Below, piece by piece: positions 17,948-26,139 of a stretch of 61,590 nt of DNA. Positions within the stretch are counted from its first letter, which is position 1. Every line of letters begins with the position of its first letter. The DNA lies in the NCBI RefSeq assembly GCF_003696235.1, contig NZ_RFFJ01000010.1, forward strand, positions 1-61,590, read 5' to 3'. The position numbers and the translations under genes are program-made. Source of the DNA: Streptomyces triticirhizae. GTDB taxonomy: Bacteria; Actinomycetota; Actinomycetes; Streptomycetales; Streptomycetaceae. A model generated the notes under the pieces. The model saw only the letters and a program-made list of their open reading frames with translations. It was not told the DNA's origin and made no database searches.

Positions 17948-19210
17948 TCAGACCGTCCGCAGCGCGAGCACCACGTTGTGCCCGCCGAAGCCGAACGAGT
18001 CGCTGAGCGCGGCGATCGTGCCGCTGGGCAGCTCCCTGGGCTTGCCGACGACGACGTCCGCGTCCACCTCGGGGTCGAGTTCGTCCACGTTGATCGTCGG
18101 CGGCGCCACCCGGTGGTAGAGCGCCAGCGCCGTCGCCACCGTGGCCACCCCGCCGGCGCCACCCAGCAGGTGGCCGGTCATCGACTTGGTGGCCGAGATG
18201 GCCACCGGGTCCAGGTTCTCGCCCAGCACCGCGCGCAGCGCCTTCACCTCGGCCAGGTCGCCCTGCGGCGTCGAGGTGGCGTGCGCGTTGACGTGGGCGA
18301 GCTGCTCCGGCTTGAGGTCGGTGGTCGCCAGCAGGTGCCGCAGCGCCGTGGCGATGCCGTGCCCGGTCGGCTCGGGCTGGGCGATGTGGTGGGCGTCGGC
18401 GGACAGCCCCTGGCCCAGCAGCTCGCAGTAGACCCGCGCGCCCCTGCGGGCCGCGTGGTCGGCGGACTCCAGCACCACCAGGCCGGCGCCCTCGCCCAGC
18501 ACGAAGCCGTTGCGGGCCGTGTCGAAGGGGCGGGAGGCGGTCTTCGGGTTCTCGTTGTCCTTGGACATCGCCATCATGTTGGCGAACGCCGCGATCGGCA
18601 GCGGGTGCACACACGCCTCGGTGCCGCCGGCCAGCACCACGTCGGCGCGCCCGGTGCGGATCATCTCCGCCGCGTAGCCCACCGCCTCGGCGCCGGAGGC
18701 GCAGGCGCTCACCGGGGTGTGCGCGCCGGCGCGCGCGCCCACGTCCAGACTGACGTTGGCGGACGGGCTGTTGGGCATCAGCATGGGCACGGTGTGCGGC
18801 GAGACCTTCCGCGCGCCCCGCTCCCTGAGGACGTCGTACTGATCCATCAGCGTGGTCACCCCGCCGATGCCGGAGGCCAGCACCACGCCCAGCCGGTCGG
18901 GGTCGACCGGCGCGTCCTCTCCGGCCCTGCCCTGGAAACCGGCGTCGGCCCACGCCTCTCTGGCCGCGATCAGCCCGAACTGGGCGGAACGGTCCAGCTT
19001 GCGGGCCTGCGGCCGGGGCAGGATCTCGGTCGGTTCGACCGCGGCCGTGGCGGCGAAGGTGACCGGCAGATCCGCTGCCCACTCCTGGGTCAGCGGACGC
19101 GCGCCGGACTCACCGGCGAGCATGGCCTCCCAGGTGGTCGCGCTGTCGCCACCCAGCGGTGTGGTTGCGCCGACACCGGTGACAACCACCGCTCGATTGG
19201 TCGCGTTCAC
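17948..19210 (-). CDS. fabF: Beta-ketoacyl-ACP synthase II
   Basis: 420 residues. The decarboxylating-condensation triad is present: Cys170 (PVSACASGAEA), His310 (NAHATSTPQGD) and His347 (TKSMTGHLLGGAGG). It elongates acyl-ACP with malonyl-ACP. It is the last gene of fasR-fabD-fabH-acpP-fabF, the standard Streptomyces primary fatty acid synthase order, 90 bp after acpP. Confidence 0.95.
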   Translation of the reverse strand: MNATNRAVVVTGVGATTPLGGDSATTWEAMLAGESGARPLTQEWAADLPVTFAATAAVEPTEILPRPQARKLDRSAQFGLIAAREAWADAGFQGRAGEDAPVDPDRLGVVLASGIGGVTTLMDQYDVLRERGARKVSPHTVPMLMPNSPSANVSLDVGARAGAHTPVSACASGAEAVGYAAEMIRTGRADVVLAGGTEACVHPLPIAAFANMMAMSKDNENPKTASRPFDTARNGFVLGEGAGLVVLESADHAARRGARVYCELLGQGLSADAHHIAQPEPTGHGIATALRHLLATTDLKPEQLAHVNAHATSTPQGDLAEVKALRAVLGENLDPVAISATKSMTGHLLGGAGGVATVATALALYHRVAPPTINVDELDPEVDADVVVGKPRELPSGTIAALSDSFGFGGHNVVLALRTV

Positions 19211-19300
19211 AGTTCTCTAACTCCGCTAGATCGGGGATGGGGCCGCCGCCACCCCGCATCCCGGGTGGCGAACAGCGCGTGGTGCCGAGGGCCGAAGCCG

Positions 19301-19549
19301 TCAGCTCTGGTGGTCGGCGATGTAACCGACCGCGTCACCCACGGTCTTGAGGCCCTTGACGTCGTCGTCCGGGATCTTGACGCCGAAGCGCTCCTCGGCG
19401 GCGACGACCACCTCGACCATGGACAGCGAGTCGACGTCGAGGTCGTCGGTGAACGACTTCTCCTCGGTCACCTCGTCGTTGGGGATACCGGCGATCTCGT
19501 TCACGATCTCGGCGAGACCGGCGATGATCTCTTCCCGGCTGGCAGCCAT
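19301..19549 (-). CDS. acpP: Acyl carrier protein of primary fatty acid synthesis
   Basis: 82 residues, acidic, with the phosphopantetheine site DLDVDSLSMVE (Ser41). It carries the growing chain between FabD, FabH and FabF, whose genes flank it. It is clearly different from the longer carrier protein at 29.6 kb. Confidence 0.95.
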   Translation of the reverse strand: MAASREEIIAGLAEIVNEIAGIPNDEVTEEKSFTDDLDVDSLSMVEVVVAAEERFGVKIPDDDVKGLKTVGDAVGYIADHQS

Positions 19550-19656
19550 GACGGCGCTCCTTCGTGTGCTGCGGTGGGGTACCGCGTGGTTGGTGGTCCG
19601 TGGACCGTCGGGCGGACCCGGGTCAAGCGGTGGGTCCTTGGTTGTCGGGTCCTCGC

Positions 19657-20658
19657 TTAGGGGAGGGTAACGACCGTGGCCGCGTACACCAGCCCCGCCC
19701 CGAAGCCGATGACGAGCGCGGTGTCCCCGCTTCTCGCCTGACCGGTCTCCAGCATCCGCTCCATCGCGAGTGGGATGGAGGCGGCCGAGGTGTTGCCGGA
19801 GAACTCGATGTCCCGGGCGACCGCGACATGCTCCGGCAGCTTGAGCGTCTTCACCATCGAGTCGATGATCCGCATGTTGGCCTGGTGCGGGATGAAGACA
19901 TCCAGATCCTGTGCGGTGATCCCGGCGGCGTCCAGCGCCTGTTGGGCCACCTTGGCCATCTCGTAGACCGCCCAGCGGAAGACCGACTGGCCCTCCTGGC
20001 GCAGGGCGGGGAAGCGCTGCCCCGGCTGGTACTCGTTCCAGGCCACGGTCTGCCCGATGACGTCCGCCTTGTCGCCCTCGGAGCCCCAGATCGTCGGCCC
20101 GAGCGCCGGCTCAAGCGAGGGGCCGAGCACGACGGCGCCGGCGCCGTCGCCGAACAGGAACGCGGTGGAACGGTCGGTGGGGTCCGTCAGGTCGGAGAGC
20201 CGCTCGACGCCGACGACCAGCACATGGCCGGCGCTGCCGTCCACGATCAGGCCCTTGCCGACGGTCAGGCCGTAGCCGAACCCGGCGCAGGCCGCCGAGA
20301 TGTCGAACGCGGCGGCGTTCTCCGTGCCCAGGCGGTGCGCGATCTCCGTGGCCACGGCCGGGGTCTGGGCGAAGTGCGAGACGGTCGAGATCACCACGGC
20401 GTCCACCTGGCGCGCGGTGATCCCGGCGCCGGCGATCGCCTTGCCGGAGGCGGAGATCGCCATCTCGGCGACCGTCTCCTCGGGCCCGGCCCAGTGGCGG
20501 GTCGCGATCCCCGAGCGGGATCTGATCCACTCGTCGGAGGAGTCGATGTGGCGGAGGATCTCCTCGTTGGGTACCACCCGGGCGGGCCGGTAGCCACCGA
20601 CGCCAACCAGCCGCGCATACGGCGCGCCTCGGCTGGCCTTGAGTGTGGCGGGGGGCAT
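19657..20658 (-). CDS. fabH: Beta-ketoacyl-ACP synthase III of the fas operon
   Basis: 333 residues with Cys124 (DISAACAGFGYGL), the His of FIPHQANMRI and the Asn of FSGNTSAAS. It starts branched- and straight-chain fatty acids from acyl-CoA and malonyl-ACP. It sits between fabD and acpP, with its start only 10 bp after the fabD stop. Confidence 0.95.
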   Translation of the reverse strand: MPPATLKASRGAPYARLVGVGGYRPARVVPNEEILRHIDSSDEWIRSRSGIATRHWAGPEETVAEMAISASGKAIAGAGITARQVDAVVISTVSHFAQTPAVATEIAHRLGTENAAAFDISAACAGFGYGLTVGKGLIVDGSAGHVLVVGVERLSDLTDPTDRSTAFLFGDGAGAVVLGPSLEPALGPTIWGSEGDKADVIGQTVAWNEYQPGQRFPALRQEGQSVFRWAVYEMAKVAQQALDAAGITAQDLDVFIPHQANMRIIDSMVKTLKLPEHVAVARDIEFSGNTSAASIPLAMERMLETGQARSGDTALVIGFGAGLVYAATVVTLP

Positions 20659-20668
20659 GTCCGGACTC

Positions 20669-21625
20669 CTATTCGGCTGATTCGGGGGACTGGTGCGCGT
20701 GCTCCGCTATCAGTGCGCGGGCCGCGTCCAGCTGGTCGGGCCGCTTGATGGCGACCCGCGCGACGCCCGGCAGGTTCCGCCGGGCCAGGCTGGCCAGGGT
20801 GCCGCCGGGCAGCAGTTCGATCATCGCGGTGATGCCCAGCGCGCTGAAGCGGTCCACGCACAGGTCCCAGCGGACCGGGCTGGAGACCTGGGCCACCAGC
20901 CGGCGGAGCACCTCGGCGCCCTCGCCGACCACGGTGCCGTCCGCGTTGGAGACGAACGGCACGCTCGGGTCGCCCGGGGTCAGGTCGCGGGCGGCCTCCT
21001 CCATCTCGGCCACGGCCGGGGCCATGTACGCGGTGTGGAAGGCGCCGGCGACCTTCAGCGGCATGACCCGCGCCCCGGCCGGCTTGTCGGCGGCCAGCGC
21101 GGCCAGTTGTTCCGTGGTGCCGGCGGCGACCAGCTGGCCACCGCCGTTGTTGTTCGCCGCGACCAGGCCCAACTCGGCCAGCTTGGCGTCGACTTCCTCC
21201 GGCTCGCCGCCGAGCACGGCGGACATCCCGGTCTCGGTGACGGCGGCCGCCTTGGCCATCGCGGTCGCCCGGCGGGCCACCAGGGCCATCGCCTCGCGCT
21301 CGCTCAACACCCCGCTGATCGCGGCCGCCGGCAACTCTCCGACGCTGTGGCCGGCGATCGCGCCCAAAGCCTCGGCGGGGGCCGGCACGCCGTCCGCGCC
21401 GAAGAGCGCGCCGGCGGACAGCAGCGCGCCAGCGACCAGCAGCGGCTGGGCGACGGCGGTGTCGCGGATCTCGTCGGCGTCCGCCTCGGTCCCATAACGG
21501 ACCAGGTCGAGACCGACGACATCGGACCACTCGCCGAGGCGATCGGCCACACCAGGAAGTTCGAGCCACGGTTGCAGAAAGCCAGGGGCCTGGGAGCCCT
21601 GGCCGGGGGCTACGAGTACGAGCAC
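20669..21625 (-). CDS. fabD: Malonyl-CoA:ACP transacylase
   Basis: 318 residues. N-terminal LVLVAPGQGSQAPGF and the active Ser94 in AIAGHSVGELPAA, with the catalytic His in GAFHTAYMAPA. It loads malonate on ACP and is the first enzyme gene of the operon, directly downstream of fasR. It could also supply the carrier protein of the 29-kb cluster, which has no acyltransferase of its own. Confidence 0.95.
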   Translation of the reverse strand: MLVLVAPGQGSQAPGFLQPWLELPGVADRLGEWSDVVGLDLVRYGTEADADEIRDTAVAQPLLVAGALLSAGALFGADGVPAPAEALGAIAGHSVGELPAAAISGVLSEREAMALVARRATAMAKAAAVTETGMSAVLGGEPEEVDAKLAELGLVAANNNGGGQLVAAGTTEQLAALAADKPAGARVMPLKVAGAFHTAYMAPAVAEMEEAARDLTPGDPSVPFVSNADGTVVGEGAEVLRRLVAQVSSPVRWDLCVDRFSALGITAMIELLPGGTLASLARRNLPGVARVAIKRPDQLDAARALIAEHAHQSPESAE

Positions 21626-21692
21626 CTTCTCACTCTCTCCCGGGTGAGGGGTTCGCCACCGGTGGTGGCGAGAACGAAGAACGGTCTCGGGA

Positions 21693-21709
21693 ATTGTAGA
21701 GAGTCTCTA
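21693..21709 (-). promoter_or_regulatory. fabD promoter with candidate FasR site
   Basis: A perfect palindrome TAGAGA-G-TCTCTA (21697-21709) abuts and overlaps a consensus -10 box TACAAT on the minus strand (21693-21698). No good -35 box lies 16-18 bp upstream, as expected of an activator-dependent promoter. FasR is known to activate this operon in Streptomyces; that it binds exactly here is inferred. Confidence 0.45.
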
Positions 21710-21713
21710 ACTA

Positions 21714-22892
21714 TCAGGAGTTCGCATCTCCATCCGCGAGACGGCCGAGCATGAGCGCGATGCGGAGTGTGAAGGCCGAGCGTACGTCAGAAGGAGGCCA
21801 CCCGGTGACATCAGTCACACGTCTGAGGCGGTAGCGCACGGTGTTGGGATGCACAAACAGCATTCTGGCGGCACCCTCCAGAGAGCTGGCCTGCTCCAGA
21901 TAGACACTCAGCGTCTCCAACAGCGCCGACCCCGCCTGCTGGAGCGGTCTGTAGATCTCCTCCACCAGCAACGTGCGCGCCGCCGGGTCGCCGGCCATCG
22001 CGCGCTCCGGCAGCAGATCGTCCGCGAGGACCGGGCGCGGCGCGTCCGGCCAGGCGGCGCACGCCCGCACCCCGGCCGCCGCCGCCCGCGCCGAACGCGT
22101 CGCCGACAGCAGGTCCCCGACGACGGGCCCGGCCACCACGGGCCCGGCGGCGAACGGGCCGATCAGCGCCTTCGCCGCCTGCACCGGGTCGTCGCTGCCG
22201 CCGGCGATCACCACCAGCCGCTTGCCCAACACCCCGGTCAGCACCTGGAGCTTGGCGTAACGGGCGGCCCGGCGGATCGCCTCGACCGTCAACTCGCTGT
22301 CCCCGTTGGGCGCGTTGCCCAGCACCACCACCACGTGCTCGGGGGCCCGCCAGCCCAGCGCGGCGGCGCGGGAGACGTCGGACTCGTCGGCCTCGCCCGA
22401 GACCACCGCGTTGACCACCAGCGACTCCAGGCGGGCGTCCCACGCGCCCCTGGCCTCGGCGGCCTGGGCGTAGACCTGGGCGGTGGCGAACGCGATCTCC
22501 CGCGCGTAGACCAGCAGCGCGTTGCGCAGCGCCGTCTTGCCGCCGGGCGGCGCCAGTTCGTCGACGGCCGACTCCACCACCTCGATGGTGGTGCGGACCA
22601 TCTCCACGGTCTGCCGCAGGGTGACCGCCCGGGTCAGCTCGCGCGGCGCGGTGCCGAAGACGTCGGTGCTGATCGCCTGGGGCGCGTCCGGATGCCGGAA
22701 CCACTCGGTGAACGCCGCGATGCCCGCCTGGGCGACCAGCCCGATCCAGGAGCGGTTCTCCGGAGGCATGGCGCGGTACCAGGGCAACTGCTGGTCCATC
22801 CGCGCGATGGCGGCGGCGGCCAGCTTGCCCGAGGACTGTTCGAGACGGCGAACGGTGGCGGCATGAGCCTGTTTCTCATCGGCATCGGACAC
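21714..22892 (-). CDS. fasR: FasR, PucR/CdaR-type activator of fatty acid synthesis
   Basis: 392 residues. The C-terminus has the PucR-type helix-turn-helix (MLFVHPNTVRYRLRRVTDVTGW), and the N-terminal 150 residues form the conserved helical domain of FasR. In Streptomyces FasR binds upstream of fabD-fabH-acpP-fabF and activates it. Position directly before fabD in the same direction agrees. Confidence 0.92.
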   Translation of the reverse strand: MSDADEKQAHAATVRRLEQSSGKLAAAAIARMDQQLPWYRAMPPENRSWIGLVAQAGIAAFTEWFRHPDAPQAISTDVFGTAPRELTRAVTLRQTVEMVRTTIEVVESAVDELAPPGGKTALRNALLVYAREIAFATAQVYAQAAEARGAWDARLESLVVNAVVSGEADESDVSRAAALGWRAPEHVVVVLGNAPNGDSELTVEAIRRAARYAKLQVLTGVLGKRLVVIAGGSDDPVQAAKALIGPFAAGPVVAGPVVGDLLSATRSARAAAAGVRACAAWPDAPRPVLADDLLPERAMAGDPAARTLLVEEIYRPLQQAGSALLETLSVYLEQASSLEGAARMLFVHPNTVRYRLRRVTDVTGWPPSDVRSAFTLRIALMLGRLADGDANS

Positions 22893-22961
22893 GGGGACCA
22901 GCCTGCCTCATTTCGTCGTCGGGCATACCCGGGGGGTCCCCGCCCGCCCCTCGTCGGGCGT

Positions 22962-22974
22962 TAACGTGGCGTGC
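22962..22974 (+). promoter_or_regulatory. Leaderless promoter of the pirin gene
   Basis: A -10 box TAACGT (22962-22967) is followed by 7 bases and GTG 22975. This chooses that GTG over the one at 22966. Confidence 0.5.
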
Positions 22975-23646
22975 GTGTCGTCTCTCCAACCGAGCGAACT
23001 CGGGATCGTGCGCGCCGCCGACCGCTTCCGGGGCGGGGACCCGGACGCCGGCGTCGACACCCGTCACGCGTTCTCCTTCGGCGCCTTCTACGACCCGGAC
23101 AACCTGCGCTGGGGCCAGTTGACCGCCTGCAACGAGGAACGGCTGGCGCCGGGCGCCGGGTTCCCGCCGCATCCGCACCGCGACGTGGAGATCGTCAGCT
23201 GGGTCATCGAGGGCGAGCTGACCCACGAGGACGACACGGGCGCGACGACGGTGGTGCGCGCCGGCGACCTGCAACGCCTGACGGCCGGCTCCGGGGTGCG
23301 GCACAGCGAACGGAACGAGGGGGACGTGCCGCTGCGGTTCGCGCAGATGTGGCTCGTGCAGGACGAGCCCGGCGGCGAGCCGGAGTACGAGGTGGTGCGC
23401 GGGTTCGCTCCCGACGACGGGTACGCGCTGCCGCGCACGGCGGCGGAACTACGCCTGCTGCGGGTGGCCTCCGGCGGTTCCACGGTCCTGGCCGGGGGGC
23501 TCGCACATCTGCAACTGGTGCGGGGGAGCGGGGAGTTGGGTGGACGCGAGGTGTTCGCGGGGGACAGTGTGCGGACGCGGGGACCGTGGGTGCTGACGGC
23601 CGGGCCGAGCCCGGTGGAGGCGCTGCGCTGGTCGCTGCGCGACTGA
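22975..23646 (+). CDS. Pirin-family cupin protein
   Basis: 223 residues. The metal site of the first cupin domain is visible in FPPHPHRDVEIVSWVIEGELTHED with later GVRHSERNEG; the family start SSLQPSELG is present. Pirins are Fe-binding cupins; some act as quercetinases or as redox-responsive cofactors. It is divergent from fasR and convergent with a serine hydrolase gene. Confidence 0.9.
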   Translation: MSSLQPSELGIVRAADRFRGGDPDAGVDTRHAFSFGAFYDPDNLRWGQLTACNEERLAPGAGFPPHPHRDVEIVSWVIEGELTHEDDTGATTVVRAGDLQRLTAGSGVRHSERNEGDVPLRFAQMWLVQDEPGGEPEYEVVRGFAPDDGYALPRTAAELRLLRVASGGSTVLAGGLAHLQLVRGSGELGGREVFAGDSVRTRGPWVLTAGPSPVEALRWSLRD

Positions 23647-23700
23647 TTCTTCCTGCCCGCCCGCCCGCACCGGCCCACGGCGAGACTTTACGGACACGGC

Positions 23701-24516
23701 CTAGGTGCTCAGGTCACGCAACACCGCGTCCGTGAACGCCGGCCAGGCGCTCGCCGCCCACGGCCCGAAGGGCCGGTCCGTCAGCGTCGCGCACGCCGCC
23801 CCCGCGTCCGGGTCGACCCACAGGAACGTCCCGGACTGGCCGAAGTGGCCGAAGGTGCGCGGCGAGGAGTTCCGCCCCGTCCAGTGCGGGGACTTGTGGT
23901 CGCGCAGCGAGAACCCGAGCCCCCAGTCGTTGGGTCGCTGGTGGCCGAAGCCGGGCAGCACGCCGCTCAGCCCGGGGAAGACCACCCGTGTCGCCTCGTC
24001 CAGCGTCTCGCGGGCCAGCAGCGCCGGGTTCAGCAGCTCGGCGCCGAAGCGCAGCAGGTCGGCCGCCGAGGAGACGCCGTCCTTGGCCGGGGAGCCGGCC
24101 AGCCCGGTGGCCGTCAGGCCCAGCGGCTCGCAGACCGCCTGCCGCAGGTACTCGGCGAAGGGCATCCCGGTGGCCTTGGCGATGTGGTCGCCGAGCACGT
24201 CGAAGCCGGCGTTGGAGTACAGCCGGCGCTCGCCGGGCGGGGCCATCACCTTCGGCTCGTCGAAGGCCAGCCCTGAGGCGTGCGCCAGCAGGTGCCGGAC
24301 CGTGGAGCCCTCGGGCCCGGCCGGCTCGTCCAGCTCGATCGCGCCCTCCTCGACCGCGATCAGCGCGGCGTAGGCGGTCAGCGGCTTGGTCACCGAGGCC
24401 AGCGGGAACGCCTCGTCCACCGGCCCGCGTTGCCCGGCGATCGTGCCGTCCGCGCGCACCACCCCGGTGGCCACCGTCTCGACCGGCCACTCGTCCACCA
24501 ACGCAAGGCTTCGCAT
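23701..24516 (-). CDS. Class C beta-lactamase/esterase-type serine hydrolase
   Basis: 271 residues. SVTK (41-44) is the SxxK nucleophile motif and LYSNAGFD (Tyr100) is the second Tyr-x-Asn motif of the penicillin-binding/class C family. With no signal peptide and the short length it is more likely an intracellular esterase or peptidase than an antibiotic-degrading enzyme. A -10 box TAGGCT (24524-24529, minus strand) ends 7 bases before ATG 24516, so the start is probably leaderless. Confidence 0.88.
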   Translation of the reverse strand: MRSLALVDEWPVETVATGVVRADGTIAGQRGPVDEAFPLASVTKPLTAYAALIAVEEGAIELDEPAGPEGSTVRHLLAHASGLAFDEPKVMAPPGERRLYSNAGFDVLGDHIAKATGMPFAEYLRQAVCEPLGLTATGLAGSPAKDGVSSAADLLRFGAELLNPALLARETLDEATRVVFPGLSGVLPGFGHQRPNDWGLGFSLRDHKSPHWTGRNSSPRTFGHFGQSGTFLWVDPDAGAACATLTDRPFGPWAASAWPAFTDAVLRDLST

Positions 24517-24588
24517 ACGGTCGAGCCTAGCCGCGCCCCCGGCCCGCCCGGCGGCCGGCCCCGGGGGCGCCGTCCGTTCCCCGGGCCC

Positions 24589-24619
24589 TTGCCTTGAGTC
24601 CACTCCAAGGATCTAGCGT
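24589..24619 (+). promoter_or_regulatory. MerR-type promoter with 19-bp spacer
   Basis: The -35 box TTGCCT (24589-24594) and -10 box TAGCGT (24614-24619) are 19 bp apart, the overlong spacing that MerR activators correct by twisting DNA. A dyad of CCTTGAG and CTCCAAGG arms (24592-24610) fills the spacer. The ATG follows the -10 box by 7 bases, so the merR message looks leaderless and autoregulated. Confidence 0.65.
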
Positions 24620-24626
24620 GGGCGGC

Positions 24627-25121
24627 ATGACCCTGACCCAAGCACAGCCCTCCCCTTCGACCTCCTCGCCGGTGGAGGGCGAGGCGGGAGCGGATGATCT
24701 CTGCGCCTCGGTGGACCGGCCGTTCCCCCGGCCCACGGGGCAGGACCGGTACACCATCAGCGAGGTGGCCCAGCACACCGGGCTGTCCGTGCACACGCTG
24801 CGCTGGTACGAGCGCATCGGGCTGATGCCGCACGTCGACCGCTCCCACACCGGGCAGCGCCGCTACCACAACACCGACCTGGAGTGGCTGGCGTTCGTGG
24901 GGAAGCTGCGGCTGACCGGGATGGCGGTGGCCGACATGGTGCGCTACGCGGACCTGATGCGGGAGGGGGACCACACCTACCCCGAGCGGCAGGCGCTGCT
25001 GCTGGCCACCCGGGAGAACGTGCTGCGGCGGATCGCCGAACTCCAGGGCACGCTTTCGGTGTTGGACTACAAGATCGACTTCTATGGCGAGGCGGCCGCG
25101 GCCGTCGAGGCCGGGCACTGA
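24627..25121 (+). CDS. MerR-family regulator
   Basis: 164 residues. The MerR winged helix is at about 42-67 (YTISEVAQHTGLSVHTLRWYERIGLM), then RYHNTDLEWLAFVGKLRLTGM and a long dimerisation helix. There is no Cys cluster for metal binding, so an organic ligand or redox signal is likelier. An extra Ser/Pro/Glu-rich N-terminus of ~40 residues precedes the domain. Its own promoter has the MerR spacing, suggesting autoregulation. Confidence 0.88.
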   Translation: MTLTQAQPSPSTSSPVEGEAGADDLCASVDRPFPRPTGQDRYTISEVAQHTGLSVHTLRWYERIGLMPHVDRSHTGQRRYHNTDLEWLAFVGKLRLTGMAVADMVRYADLMREGDHTYPERQALLLATRENVLRRIAELQGTLSVLDYKIDFYGEAAAAVEAGH

Positions 25122-25169
25122 GGGCGGGCGCGGGGAACTACCCGCGTAGCGGGCGGTGCGGCCGGCCGG

Positions 25170-26051
25170 TCACAGCTCGGCCAGCAGCTCCCGCTTCTTG
25201 GCCGTGAACTCCTCGTCGGTGACCAGGCCCGAGCGGTGCAGCTCGCCGAGGTGCCGGATGCGTTCGGCGATGTCGGCCGGCGCCGCGCGGCGCTTGCCCC
25301 GGCCCGGGGCGCGGTGCCCGTTCTCCTCGGGGTCGCTCGCGTGGATCGCCTCCAGCACGGCGGCGGCCAGCGGCAGCGACTCGTGGACCAGGCCGTAGCC
25401 GGGGCCGAAGACCACCGTGGCCGGGTCCTGGTCCACCGGGCCCTGGTCCCGCTCGGGCTCCCCGTCGGGGCCGCGCCGCAGCAGCCGCAGATGGCCGCCG
25501 GCTATCTCGGGCGAGCGCCACTCGACGTCCGCCAGCTCGCTGACCGGGAAGGTCTGGTCGCCCGCCTTCCACTTGGCCGACGAGGCGCCCGTCCAGAACC
25601 AGCGGAAGCTGACCACCTTGCTGTCGAACGAGACCTTGCCGTCGTACGCCTTGAACTGGAGCGGGGCCACGGGAGCGGCCACCAGGTGGCGGTCCGCGTC
25701 CTGCCCGGCCTCGGGCCCGAGCGCGGAGCGCAGCTCGCCCGCGTAGTAGGCGGCCAGCGACTCGCGCTCGGCCGGCAGCACCAGCCGGTACGGGTCGGCC
25801 GCCTGCCGCAGCTGCCCGGCCGCCGCCTCGACCAGCGGGTCGGCGCCGGGACGCGGCACGGCGTGCAGCACCACGGTGCCCTTGCGCGACCCGGGGGCCA
25901 GCTCGACCGAACTCAGCGCCTCGTACGGGATGCGGCGCTCGCCCAGCACCTGGAACAGCTTCGGCGTGCGGATCCCCCGTTCGAAGCGGATGAGCACGGA
26001 GTCGGTGTCGAACTCCCATGTGGAGTGGATTCCGGCCAGCACATCACCCAT
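25170..26051 (-). CDS. DUF4429 protein with C-terminal SHOCT domain
   Basis: 293 residues from ATG 26051, chosen because TACGAT (26059-26064, minus strand) lies 7 bases upstream as a leaderless -10 box. Two DUF4429-type beta units are visible (WEFDTDSVLIRFERG ... and FKAYDGKVSFDSKVVSFRW), and the last 30 residues (IAERIRHLGELHRSGLVTDEEF) are a SHOCT helix pair, a small oligomerisation module. The biochemical role is unknown; these PH-like domains may bind membrane or protein partners. Confidence 0.85.
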   Translation of the reverse strand: MGDVLAGIHSTWEFDTDSVLIRFERGIRTPKLFQVLGERRIPYEALSSVELAPGSRKGTVVLHAVPRPGADPLVEAAAGQLRQAADPYRLVLPAERESLAAYYAGELRSALGPEAGQDADRHLVAAPVAPLQFKAYDGKVSFDSKVVSFRWFWTGASSAKWKAGDQTFPVSELADVEWRSPEIAGGHLRLLRRGPDGEPERDQGPVDQDPATVVFGPGYGLVHESLPLAAAVLEAIHASDPEENGHRAPGRGKRRAAPADIAERIRHLGELHRSGLVTDEEFTAKKRELLAEL

Positions 26052-26139
26052 GCGGGTCATCGTAAGGGGCGGCACCGACGAAACGGCTTCCCCCGGATGG
26101 GTGTGTTCGCGTCACCTTGACGGAACGCGCGCGCGGAGG

